Below are positions 1 to 13,600 of a stretch of 64,000 nucleotides of DNA, piece after piece (the first letter of the stretch is position 1; each line of letters opens with the position of its first letter). Below the pieces are notes generated by a model. The model was not told the DNA's origin. It did not search any database and saw nothing but the letters and a program-made list of their open reading frames with translations. The stretch is taken from NCBI RefSeq assembly GCF_964355755.1, contig NC_092676.1, positions 5,870,288 to 5,934,287 of the forward strand. Reading direction: 5' to 3'. Made by a program: the position numbers and the translations under genes. This DNA comes from Antedon mediterranea. Its lineage: Eukaryota > Echinodermata > Crinoidea > Comatulida > Antedonidae.

Positions 1-1610
1 AAACTCACTAGAGGATATTACAACTAGCACCCCTATCGGATAATTGAGTCATCCATTAAGCCTTCTTCTGGGAGCAATCTAACATATTAATTTCTTTTCG
101 CAACGTAGTCGTGTGTACGTTGATATTGCGTATACAGTATATTATCAGTCAATGAGAGATAATAACAATTAGTTTATAGAAAGTAATTAATATTAAACCT
201 ATATATATTTAATATTTAGTATGAATATTTACATGCGGGTCTATGTTGCGCGTGCGTACAATTGAGAACTAGTGATGTTTCTTCATAAATTTAAACACAA
301 AAATAATAAAGCGGAAGAATATTATTATTTTTAATTTGCAAAGATTGTATAGTATAAAATACAGTACTTTAACATAAATTATAGATAACCAAAATCTTTT
401 CTGTTCTGTTCTTTAGAACGGGAAAGATTTAATTTTGTAAAATCCAATGAAATTAATCTATCTCAATATCAAACACCTTTTACTTCATATTCCTTTTTTT
501 CTCTGCTTACAAAATGGTGTATAAATCACACATATCCATCAAGTCTAGACTCAAAAGATTATTACATTTAACTAAATTAAGATTAAAATAAAACCTTAAT
601 AGGGTAGTATTGCTGCCAGCTATGACGTAGTGACATTTATACATAAACCTTGCAATGTATACTCTAACTATATATATATAAATCTAACTTATCTTCGGGG
701 CTTTAATATTTGATATTTTTGACAGCAACATTTACGTCCTAGCTTCCCACTATTTACAAAATATGATTTTTATCTTGATCTACTGGATAATGTGAATTAT
801 AATGACATTATGGACGGCTACCGTGTACCAATATTTGTCTCTTTATTTTCCTATAAATGTCCGACTCAAACTGGTAAATAAAGTGATGTCCTATCTTTTG
901 CATTAAAATGTTCGAAATTGTGGTGTGGGGTGGAGCGTATTCTCCCTTGAAAAGTGTCCTCTCAATGGTAGAATTAGAAATGTATCCTCACTTACCCGGC
1001 CCTCCCTATTCAGTTGACACTCCTATGATCTCGAAGGTGTCCCCTCAATATGTGCTCTACTGTGAAAAACGGACGGTACCGTGGATTGTATATGTGCAGT
1101 CGCGTGCTCAAATTAGTGTTTACCAACCAACCGACCGAAATTCCGACCAACCGACCGACATAGCGAGCTGTCGAGTCGCGTTGCACGCGAATAATTACTC
1201 TCGTAGATTGGTACATCTTGTTATTGTGTTTGTGGATTTCTTTTTTCTTAAAAAAATTTAATTTTCCTAAAAAAATATGTATCTTACCTTATGATTTAAG
1301 GTTATATTGATCAAAACGTACAAGAACACTTAAATTACGAAAAATACATATAAATAGTAAGCCTGATGTATTCATGATATACAGTGAATAAATTTAAAAT
1401 ATATTATAATTTAATGCTTTCTGACTGCTTTAATGATTTAACGTTTTCGGAATAATTTAATTTAAAACGCCTTCACATTTGATTAACGTACGGTAAATGT
1501 TCAACACGTTGGTGGCGCTTTAAAACCTCAGGTGTCTATGCAAATTAACTGGATAATTTGCAACGCTCACAAGAACTTGCTGCGACAGATGGTAGAGAAG
1601 ACAGGGAAGA
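1..1610. other. Upstream region of multi-CUB gene 1, no gene seen
   Basis: AT-rich sequence with no splice-flanked coding exon, no recognisable protein family and no RNA gene that I could support. The open stretch at 908-1261 has no family resemblance and contains GACC/AACC-rich short repeats near 1125-1165, so I treat it as non-coding. The last 100 bases contain the octamer listed separately. The 5' untranslated region of gene 1 must lie near 1545-1610, but I cannot place the transcription start. Confidence 0.6.
1538..1545 (+). promoter_or_regulatory. Octamer ATGCAAAT upstream of gene 1
   Basis: A perfect POU/Oct-type octamer that ends 65 bases before the start codon. The same word is found at a similar distance before genes 2, 3 and 4 although the surrounding sequence has diverged from gene 1, which argues for function. 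Binding by a POU factor is inferred from the consensus only. Confidence 0.45.
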
Positions 1611-4600
1611 ATGGCAAGGGAGTTTTACGCCCTTGGTTTGAAACTAGCGTTGGTAATGTGCTTGTTTGCTACGAGAATATTGACCCAAGCCGCGGTAAGA
1701 AATGAGCTTAAGTGTTATTCGGTACGCCTACGATAACGTGATAGCCTTAAGCAATACATCGATGCTATTTTGAAACAAAATAGGACTGAATTGAATATTG
1801 AACTTATATTTGTGCATAACAACATGTATGAAACTATCGGTTGCAGAAAACAAAATCCCAATAATTATATCATGTAAACTTAGTAGGCGGTTGAAAGTAA
1901 TTCCTGTGTTGTACAATTATGTCTTATGTATTATTTTTAGCATATTATAAGTACCTGCTGGCCGTTATGAATATTGGTCTCAGTATATGCATATATCATA
2001 TAATTACAAGTATTAGTTTAATTTGTTTTCGATAAATGACAATTAATCTAGCTAATAATGTAGCTCATTTACAACGATGTTTCATGTTTCACCCGACAGC
2101 TTTTGCCAGAAGAAGCAAGACGTCTGAAAGAAACTATTTTACAACGTCAAGGCGACACGGCACAAGTGATCATTCCCCGCGACTGTAACCGGGAACTTAA
2201 CAGAGAATCGGGATGTGTAACATCTCCAAACTGGCCTAGGAAATCAATTGATTTTACTGAATGTAGAGTAGGTGTAAAGACAGACGATAACGGAGAAAGG
2301 GTGTTATTGACGTTTAACAATTTTACGCTAGAAGGTGGACAAACATGTACACATAACAACTACGTAGAGGTGGGTTATACATTTGTTAGTTGCTGCTTAT
2401 AACAAATCAACTTTGTTAGATTTGATCATTAGTCCTACTAGTTTTTTTAATCGCTGTTCAAGTTTTTTCAGAGTTATTCTCAAGCAGTGACATGAGGTGC
2501 GGCATATTAGTATTTTACACAAACTTTTTTATTTCCTTTCAAATAATGTTTACTATTTTTGAAAAATACTAGGCCTCTTATCTCATATTAAAACTAATAA
2601 AAGGTTCTTTTAACTGTCTGGCTATTCGTACGACGCAGTGTAGATCCTTTCAAACGCACTTGATCCATTGCGAAGTTGTCAGCAAGACTGACGATTTACG
2701 TCGACATAATTTCCGTTGCTTTGTATACAGTGTAACACACAAAACATTACTAATCAACATAAGTAGATTTGACGAAAATAGTAATGTGTTATCTTACAGT
2801 TAACTGATGCGAAATCCAGTCGCACGAGTAGGTTGTGTGGAACGCAGCATCCGTTCACCTGGCTCTCCGATTCAAATTACTTTCTGGTTGACTTAAGGGC
2901 GCCCTCTCAGAAGCAATTCAATCGTTTCAATGCAACATACACGCGATTCAAACCATCTCCCGTGAACGGTAAGATTACAAGTGTAAATAACTTCAAATAC
3001 GATTGATCGGTTACGTAATAACATTATAGGAAGACAAGGTTCGCCTCGTGTTCCAGTCATTACGCAGGCTTAATATAAAACTTGCAAGAGCTGCCATTAA
3101 CATTATCAAATAGATAAATTCTGCTGTAACCGATTTATACAATGTAAATGGTAATCAATTATAAACTGTCTACTTCTAGTTTCCTCAAGGACCACAATCC
3201 AGTTTGACTTTTTAATATAGTACGTTGTCTAGTTCGTATTTTTAATATCATAGGTTATCTAGTTCGTATTTTTAATATCATACGTTATCTAGTTCGTATT
3301 TTTAATATAGCACGTTATCCAGTTCACCTTTAGTACATTATGATAGTACATTGCATAGCCTCCAGAAACTTTCATAGTTCTCTACACGTCGGGCAACTAG
3401 GCCTAAGTAACCATGGACCCATCGATACACCATGGACCCATCGATACACCATGGACCCATCGATACACCATGGACACATAGATACACCATGGACACATAG
3501 ATACACCATGGACACATAGATACACCAGGAACCCACAGATACACCAGGAACCCACAGATACACCAGGGACCCACAGATACACCAGGGACCCACATATACA
3601 CCAGGGACACACAGATACACCATGGACACACAGATACACCATGGACACACAGATACACCATGGACACACAGATACACCATGGACACACAGATACACCATG
3701 GACACACAGATACACCATGGACACACAGATACACCATGGACACACAGATACACCATGGACACACAGATACACCATGGACACACAGATACACCAGGGACAC
3801 ACAGATACACCAGGGACACACAGATACACCAGGGACACACAGATACACCAGGGACACACAGATACACCAGGGACCCATATATACACCAGGGACCCACAGA
3901 TATTGGCCTACCATGAACTCATAGATCTACCATGGACCCATAGATACATCATGGACCCATAGATACATCATGGACCCATAGATACATCATGGACCCATAG
4001 ATACATCATGGACCCATAGATACATCATGGACCCATAGATACATCATGGACCCATAGATTCATCATGGACCCATAGATTCATCATGGACCCATAGATTCA
4101 TCATGGACCCATAGATTCATCATGGACCCATAGATACACCATGGACCCATAGATACACCATGGACCGATAGATACACCATGGACCGATAGATATAGGCCT
4201 ACCATGGACCCATAGATACACCATGGACCCATAGATACACTATGGACCCATAGATTCACCATGGACCCATAGATACACCATGGACCCATAGATGTTGTCA
4301 CATTAAATAATCTTCTGGTATGTTTTAGTTTGCAGCAAAGTATTCACGGCAGACGTTGGTAGTTTCAACATTACCACTGCAGGTTATTTAACGTACCAGG
4401 ATACCATATCATTCAGGCCATCAACAACAACCAAATGTGAACTTTTTTTCACCACTCAACCAAACAAACGCATTTCTGTGATGTTGAAACGTCTTTTGGT
4501 TGAAGAATGTACAAAACCTCTTGTTGTGAGTACAATTTAACCTTTAAAAAAATTGTTATCACTAAAATACTTACATGGTTTCAGATTGGTTCGATGCCAA

Positions 4601-7600
4601 CTGTGTGGAAAACTACGAATTCTGTTCTTTATGGCGCGCTAAGCTCTGGTGCGCCAAACTGTCATTTATTCGGAAATAAAGATTCGGATATTTGCCGATA
4701 AATGAATTGTGTGGGCCATATAGTGCTTCTTACTTACAAACTGTATGACATGTGCTTTTAATCTGTTTTAGTTAACGGTCCTTATTTTTTTAAACAATCA
4801 ATAGTTGCACGCAGACTGCTCGTTAACCCTTAAAAAGGCTTAAATATCCACTTATGATAATTTCATTTTGCTTTCATAGATAACCGATTTATTGACGCAC
4901 CGTCGAGAGCAACTATGTGGCGACCACACATTCGTATCTTCGACGTCTGACAGCAATCAGGTTTTGGTTGAATATACCGTCGACAGTCGTCACAATTTAC
5001 AAATGTACATGCAATACAACACTCTAGAACGGCCACAATGTACGTACATATGTGCAGAAGCTATATCGTTCATCTCTATATTAATATATAATTACATTTG
5101 TTTCAAGTGACGTCAACACAGCATGACGTGATCAACACATCATGACGTGATCAACACATCATGACGTGATCAACACATCATGACGTGATCAACATGCATG
5201 ACGTGATCAACATGCATGACGTGATCAACATGCATGACGTGATCAACATGCATGACGTGATCAACATGCATGACGTGATCAACATGCATGACGTGATCAA
5301 CATGCATGACGTGATCAACATGCATGACGTGATCAACATGCATGACGTGATCAACATGCATGACGTGATCAACATGCATGACGTGATCAACATGCATGAC
5401 GTGATCAACATGTCGGGACTAACACGACGTGACCTAACACGACGTGACCTATACGACATTTTAATACACATACCAAAAAAGAGTAAAACAAATTTAAATA
5501 AGATGAAGGGACCTCCAGGAAACCCCAAGGAGCTTGTGATAGGAGGCCCACAAAAAAGCAGTTACATTAAGATAATAAATAAATAGCCCGTATGTATATT
5601 AATATACATTTAATTTACATTAACAGCTTGCAGTGAGTCTATTGTTGGATTAGGAGAAACCATTCAAAAGTATGAATTTACATCTCCCAACTATCCTCAA
5701 CCTTATCCCAGCAACTTGGACTGCCAGATTATCTTACGGACATCTCCTGGCAACGTGATTTTCCTCAATTTTACGGATTTCGTGTTTGAACCGCCATTAC
5801 TAGTTTCTGGAAAGAAGGTCTGCGTACACGACTTTGTTGAGGTACAGTATAATATAGGCCTATAGAATATTGAAAGAATATGCGTCAAAACATAGCAACT
5901 TGACTTATGAACAACCGTTTTTCTGCTGTAATGTGGTCAGAATTAACCTAGTTAATGGAATGGAGTGGACCTTGTATAATTCCAATCTTTACTATGAAAT
6001 TCTTGAGCTAAATGTTCTAGTATGTTTTTGTTTTGTTTCAGATTCGTGACGTAAGCACCAATAGACTGTATCGTCTCTGTGACAGTTACCACAAATTCAC
6101 CTGGACCTCTGATAGCAATGAAGTTGTCCTAACTTGCAAAACTAATGACATCTTTGACTACACTGGTTTCAAAGCAACTGCAATGGCCCTTCCGAGACAA
6201 CCTAATCCAGGTCTGAGTTATTTATTATTTTATTTATAGACGAGTCGTCTTGAGATAGCGTCGGGCGTAGTGTTTAGGTTGTCGGGAGAACATTAAACAT
6301 GTTTTATTTCCTCCCGAGAGACGATTCGTCGGGCCTCGTCGTACGACGCTGTCCGAGTTAGCCTTAAGCTAACCTTCCATAAAGTAGATACCATTTGGAA
6401 TTTGCTTATGATACTAAGAATATAGACTTAATTTTCCATTTCAGATTGTATGTCAATAACGACAACGAACCCATTTGTACTGACGTCATTCAATTACCCA
6501 TTGCCTTACCCTTCCGACTCCAATTGTGAGATGATCATTCTACGTCAGCTTCCAGGGCATTACATCACGCTAGACTTCAGTGATTTCCAACTTGAGGGAG
6601 GTGATTGTGACAGTGATTATTTAGAGGTAGGTTATCCGGTGCCCTCGGGTTTTTACCAAATACTAACGAGTACAACCAAAGTAACCGAATTCCCGAACTC
6701 CTGTACAAAATAATCTACCGGTATGGTTTAGGCCAAACGACAAAATGTACGAGCTCACAGAAGTAGCTTGAAAGAACTCGGTTAACGAATTCTAACGAGT
6801 GCACCCGAATGAACCGAAGTATCTAACGACCTTTTTCACGCTTCTCTCACAGTTAACAACTTTAGCATCCAATACGTCTGCAAGATATTGTGGAACTCTC
6901 AATCCTTTTAGTTGGACATCGGATGCAAATGAGGTGAAAGTTCACTTTCAAAGCAGTTCTTGGATTGAATTAACGGGCTTCAAGGCGGAAAGTTCGGTGC
7001 TGCCTCGTCCGATTCGTACGCCAGAAAATGCAGGTAAGTATTCCTTTAAAGCAATGTTCCTTTTCCCTCAATTTATAAATAAATTGCGGCATGAGGGGTA
7101 ATTCTTGTAAGTTAACATTGTTGGTTCTCATTACCTAGATTGTAATGCAGTACTGCGCGCAAAGTCTAGTCGTATTCAACTTCCGGTGAATCCTGATTTG
7201 CCGCCGTTCAAAGGATCCGATTGTCTCATCGTCATCCACGTTGATCCACAAGAGAAGATTCTCCTTCACTTCGTCGACTTCAAGGTTTCAAATTTAAATT
7301 CGGATCTGGACTATGTTGAGGTAGGTTTAAAATATATTTGCTTCAATCTACATAATATTATAAACGCACACGAAAATATTAATAATGGTATACCTTCGAT
7401 GGAAATCCGAAACATAGACTATAAGGGTAAAATGCATTTGGATGGAATTATGACATGTCGAGCCCCGTCATAATACATGTATTTTGACGACGTTATTTTT
7501 CAGAAGGTTCGTTTCGCCCTTCTATGCTGCTCGTATTCCTATAATTACAAACTTACATTTTATCTCCTGTTAGGTACGTGACATTACCGTATCGGACAAC

Positions 7601-10600
7601 GAACATCGTTCCCGTTATACTGGACATTTGGATCCGTTTACGTGGACAAGTGCAAGGAATGAGATTGCTATCCTCATCCACGATGAAAACGTCATCACTT
7701 CCGTTGCTTTCACTGCAGACTATGAGGCGTTACCTAGGTCAACAGAGGGTAAGAATCTTGAGGATTTCTCGATTGACGATTTTTAAAACGCGTAAAATGT
7801 TTCAGTAGGCTATTACGGAGCTATTGACTTGCGATGATCTACAGGTCCCATGATTAGTTAAGCTATGATTGTGCGCATGCTAGAGAATCGGTTTCACCCA
7901 ACCTCGACACTGTAGTTTTGACCGATTTTGTCTCCGGTTGACCAGTAACTCTGAGCGTGAAACTTTCCGACTCAATAGCTGCGCAGTGGTACATCGTGAA
8001 ATCAATGTTTGTGTTGCGCATATCCCGAAAAATGACATCGGCAGTTTTTGGGTTTTTTTAGCTTTCATTGTTCTTGTGTGTGCAGAACGACCTTTAGACA
8101 GGATAGCTTTGTAGAAAAGTAGTAAAAAATTGTTTTTATTTCATATAGGATGCGAACGTGTACTGACGTCGGACACTGGAGAAATAAACTGGCCGGCAGA
8201 CTTCCAAACAGCAACCAGTGATTGTGACGTCACAATTCGAACAGATCCTACCAACGTGATTATTGTGAAATTCAAAGAGTTTAGAATGGATGGCGAATTC
8301 GATTGTTTTTCTCATTCCTTGAAGGTAGGCCTAAGTGATGCGTTTCATTGCCCATACGACGCTACTTCTGAAGCTAACCTGGGCGATTTTGAAGTCATTA
8401 AAACCCTGGACCTACAGTACTTAAACTGATATATTGATTTGTCCGATCCACCAAGTAAATCCGTGGAATAATTTTCTTTTTATTAAAAGATTGAAGATAG
8501 AACAACGAAACGAACTGATCTGTTTTGCTCAACTCTATGGGAGTTTTCATGGATGAGTGAATCCAATGAAATCAATCTTGCATTCAAACATAAAAATGTG
8601 ATCAAAGCAACTGTAAGAGCAAGTTACCGAGTCGTACCGCGCCCTCCTGTTTCGGGTATGTTTATATTTAGAATATTTAAATTGGTATTGAATGAATATA
8701 TATTTTCCTGGAAAGGGGTTCCTAGGTCTTTCATTTTGTTTACATAGAATTAAGTTGATGCCGAAGAGTTTTTAAAGTATATATTGTCCTGTATGTTTGG
8801 ATTATTAAACAATATAGTGCCCTCTATGATTGGGTCACGCTTTTATAAAATCTCCGATATATAAAGATGTATTGTCCCCCAAAAGCATGAAAAATGAAGA
8901 TGAATTAAAAATCAGACTTTTAATGTTATTTTGTATAGTTTTAATAAAGTTATCACTTCCGTAGAAAAAAAACCGAGAAAAAAAAATAATGTTTTAACTT
9001 TTTTTAAATGACAAAAATAAATGGTTAAATTCAACAAAAAAAACCATTAGCTGGCAGCAAATTTGACCATTTTTTGCTTTAAATTACAGGTTTTTTTTAG
9101 GTAAATACATTTTTTTTCGATCTAATTTTTGGTCAAAGTGGATAACTATTATGTTATTTTAAAATGGCACATTCAACAAAAATTGTATTTTTTTAAATTT
9201 AATTTGGGAATTTGTTTTGTAGGAATAATTAGGTTCATCTTTACAACGAATGTGTACTCGGTTTATGATGAATTCATTTCCCGAGGCTAGTAATATAATT
9301 AGAATGGTTGGGCGGAAAGGTTGATCTACAGTGGAATGTTGTAGGACCCTGGGACGTCGGTGTAGCGACACTGCAAAACACAGTTTATATGTTTTATTAG
9401 CCCCTTGCATTAGCTAATTTATTTGTGTGGGTTGATAAAATTATGCGCTTCATTTATACTACAATGAATAATTATTGGGTTTTAAACTTTTAGCCTTCAA
9501 CCAGTTCTTCTCAAGCCCACAAGAAGTACTATCATCACTAGAGCACAACAGGGATGACATAATCAATAAGAACTGTACTATTCTAGTACAAGTGCATCCG
9601 GAGCATAGGATAGTATTCAACGTCACCGATTTCCTGATCGGAAACAAACAGAAAGAGAATAAGCCACAACTGCACTGCAAAGATGAGTTCGTAGAGGTAG
9701 GCCTACTAATAATTATATATAATATAAACAATCTCTGTTCTGGAGGTCCAGTTATATAAGTTAATGATGGGAATTCACAGTGGTGTTAAATATGAATGTC
9801 TTAAGCTCTGTCACCGCCAACTTTATGTTGCAAAAAATGTGAAGTGCCCATAATATGGACATGATGATGTCATATCACTACCATAATTGGGCAGATCACG
9901 GTTTTTTTTGTCAAATTAGCTTGATAGTGTAGAACATAAACGTGTGTCTAGCGACATTAAACATCCCGAGTATTACCGCTCGTGTATCTGGTAGAATCGA
10001 TGTAATAACAACGGTTGGATACAGAAGCCTAATTACCTTTGGACACATCTCATTACACAGTAATTGCAATGTTCAACATGTATACGGTAACGTGTAAAGG
10101 GACCACTTGTAGTTAGTTTCTCTTTTAACATCCACCTATTTTGTGATTTACTTTTGTTAAATAAATCTGAACTTGATTGATTACACATAAGTTACTATGC
10201 TCTAATAATGATTGCTTTTAATTTCAGTTTAAAGATCTGACAAGCGGTCGCACCCACGTGTATTGTGGAGAATTTGACATTTTCAGTTTAAGTTCCGACT
10301 CAAACCTGATGAGTATTACGTTCCGAATAAACAAATATCCGACGTACAGTATATTCAGAGCTCGTTACAGGTCTTTGCCCAAGATAGAAGGTAAAACAAT
10401 GTATTCATTGACTGTCGATCATAAAAACTAAATATTCTTTATAGCATCATCCTCAGAATATTCATAAGTAGTGTTCATGTGCAGAACAAATTACAATACA
10501 CTACGCAGAATTACCGATACGAATACGAATCATTTTTATTGCAATTTAAAATCATAAATTGAAGTTTAACAATCATAGAATATTGAACACAAAGATCAAA

Positions 10601-13600
10601 TAGAAGCAAAAAGTAGATTACATAACACAAACACTAAACTGAAGTGTCGACTTCCTAACGAAACATTCTAATCTCATCTTTTTATTTTTCACTTGGAAAA
10701 GAAAATTCTCCGAATTAAAAGCGTTTTACTTACCGCAATGAAAGTCTTGTTAAGCTGTCAATTTAACTTCCTCAATTATGGTTTAAGTTATTTTCCTAGT
10801 ATTTTATTACTTCCGCAGAGGATAGGTACTTAAATACTTTGATTTCCTACCAAACGTAAATACGTAATAGTATATTATATATTTTATAAGTAATAACTCT
10901 ATGTATTTTTTAGGATGCAATCACATTTACCTGGATATTAGTGGCACGATCTCTACTCCCAACTTTCCACAACCGTATTCCGGAAAGGGCAAGTGTCAAC
11001 ATATAATCTCGACTAAACCCGGAAGTTTGCTCAATCTGAGATTTGAAGTATTTGATTTGGCTCCGGAACACTGCAACGATTTTGTAAAGGTAATTGTAGG
11101 CGAGTCCCACTATAATCGTGATATGGTAAAAATTCGTTTAGGAATCGTTCAATTCTTTTGGAATACAGTTTTTTCCAAATCAAACCCAAGCCTTTAGGGG
11201 TATACTTTTGTCAAATCCAAAACGTTTGGAGTATAGTTTTGTTCCATTTACTCCAAGCCTTTTTGAGTATAGTTTTGTTTCTAAGTATAATCCAAACATT
11301 TTGCATGTTTTGTTGACCAAGAATCAAATCCATACTTTGATTTGTTTTGTCCTTTTTAATTTTGTGTCTAGAGAACACAATTGCACATAACACGATGTAC
11401 ATAATTTTGCATGTTTCATCATTTTGCATTACAAATCAAATCCATAATTGGTGATTTGCTTTGTCTTTATAATTTTGATGGTATAACAATGTGTCTTTAG
11501 TTGGAGACCACGTTACTTTATTCGAAATACACATAACACGATGTTTCCCAATTCTGCGTGTTTTAGGTTATTGATATGGGTACGGATAGAATGACGAAGA
11601 TCTGTGGCTCGTATCCGCTATTCTCATGGACGTCTGATTCAAATGAAGTTTTAGTGGAGATCAATCTTTCTGAAAACAAAGATGGCTATAAAGGCGTAAA
11701 AGTAACATACGAGCGTATACAACGATCACTAATTGACGGTAATTAAAGTTTTCTTGCCCTATAAATATGGCTGACCGATCGACATCATACCTTAAGACAA
11801 TTTACCTCTTGCGAATGAGGGTACGTTTATTGTAAATACATAATATAATCATGGGGTCATTATCAAGTCCAATGAGTAAAATTTAAAACAACAACTGATG
11901 GAGTCGAAACGTCGTTCTTTTTTAAGCGTTATTTTTATATTATGAATTTACCTCTTCTCACACTAAAAATAGAGAGTATGGCCAGTATTTATTTAGCGTA
12001 TTCAAAGGCAATTTCAAGAGTGAAAGTCACTCGTCAAAAGAGTGACTAAATTTTACTCCTAAAGAAGTTGTGAAAGAGGACATTGCAGTGTATCCACTCT
12101 AAAAAGTCATGTATATAAATGATCAAATCCTAAAGAGTTAAATCCACTCTATAAATTGTTTGTTAATATTCTTTTAAAATAAAAATATCAAATAGTTTGG
12201 CTTACTATTTCGTTACATTTCACAACTGTTCATACACCTCGAATATAACCTAATAATTTGCTTTTAATTGTTAATCCTAGAGTGTTACGTTCAACTTTTT
12301 GATCCAACGGTACCAATCCAAGTTCCCGGAGACTTTGTTGTTAAAGATCCCGAGCATGCGTACTGCCAGTTCTACCTTCACGCCGACCCAGACTATAGTA
12401 TACGATTGACGGTAGAAGAATTCGAAGAAGTTACAAATTGTTCAGACAGTGGAATTGTGGTAAGCTGAATTTTTAAATTCATAAAAGATCAAAAGTCAAT
12501 CACATGACCACCAGATTTGAAGTTCTACATTTTATAAACCGAATAATTCTATCTCCATTTGTAAATTGTGTAATTACAGATTACAGATATAGCTACAGCA
12601 AGAACAAACGAATACTGCCAAATCGCTCATACGTTTTCCTGGTCAGCGGAGACTAACGAACTTCACATAGGTTTGTTTGCACGAAAAGACAGACTGCCAA
12701 AATTTCTAGCCAGATGGACACTTACACCAAGGGTAGCTGAAACAAGTACGTGAAAACGTGTTTTCTACTAGTTTGAATGTTTTCAAATTGGGCCTACAAG
12801 AATTGCCAAATTGGGCCGGGTCGAGTTTTTAGTTGGGCATGGGCCGAGGACAATTATTAAAGGGGTGAAAAAGGTCTATAAACACGATATATAAACTTAA
12901 ACTTAAATTCTGTAGAAAAAGATAATGTATTTCTGATCTAATAATTGTTTTTTTTTTTCAATTTAAAAATTATTTTTCTTTTAGTTGCAACTGACGAGCC
13001 GCCGTACTTGGTTCACATGTTTTCAGAAGTAGATATTTTTCCAATTCCCGTTAAATTGATAATTTATACTGTGCCAAATAGGAGGATTTTAGTCATAATT
13101 GCAGTGTTCATTGTTCCACATGAAAGATGCGAGATATATCCACTAACAGTAAGTTATTTTAAATGAGATTTGATTATTATTGATGGTATTTTATTCATTA
13201 GATAATTGTTCACTTCCGTATTTCACAGAACCACAATTATCCATGTTTCAACGTGGCCCATCTTTGGTTGGAAACATCCACTAATTACTAGGCCTCGCCT
13301 AACCTCTTCCTAAAGCCCCGTCTACACTATAGAACTAGTTTGACAAAAAAAGTGTAATGTGTCCAAATATGGTAGTGATATGTCCAAACATGGTAGTGAT
13401 ATGTCCAAACATGGTAGTGATATGTCCAAACATGGTAGTGATATGTCCAAACATGGTAGTGATATGTCCAAACATGGTAGTGATATGACACCATGTTGAT
13501 ATATGGGCACATCACATGTTTTGATGGTGCAGACAGGGCTTAAGATCATTACTCTCTCGGAAGATGAGACACGAATGCTTGATGGCCTCAAGACCTCATC

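Larger units (their letters stand above)
1611..11738 (+). other. Exon map of gene 1, signal peptide and CUB1-CUB8
   Basis: Signal peptide 1611-1694. CUB1 2100-2369 and 2800-2968. CUB2 4329-4525 and 4880-5039. CUB3 5627-5841 and 6042-6210. CUB4 6445-6626 and 6853-7033. CUB5 7139-7320 and 7574-7748. CUB6 8149-8324 and 8490-8655. CUB7 9494-9696 and 10228-10390. CUB8 10914-11089 and 11567-11738. Boundaries were set by AG acceptors and GT donors that keep phase 1 between domains and phase 0 within each domain. Most modules have four cysteines. CUB5 lacks the last two, and CUB7 lacks the first (AFNQF replaces it). Confidence 0.88.

Noticed and set aside
908-1261. A 117-residue open frame upstream of gene 1
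   Set aside because: No family resemblance, low-complexity GACC/AACC repeats, and a comparable frame on the other strand.
3338-4301. Long open frames on both strands with HTDTPWTHRYTMDTQ-like repeats
   Set aside because: They come from the 19-bp minisatellite inside intron 3 of gene 1, appear in several frames, and have no start context, no non-repetitive domain and no splice support.
5170-5586. Frames with HVDHVM or INMHDV repeats
   Set aside because: The 18-bp minisatellite lies within intron 5 of gene 1, between well-supported exons.
6211-6444. GACGAGTCGTCT / AGACGATTCGTC inverted words in intron 7 of gene 1
   Set aside because: Partial inverted similarity only; I could not define ends or a target duplication.
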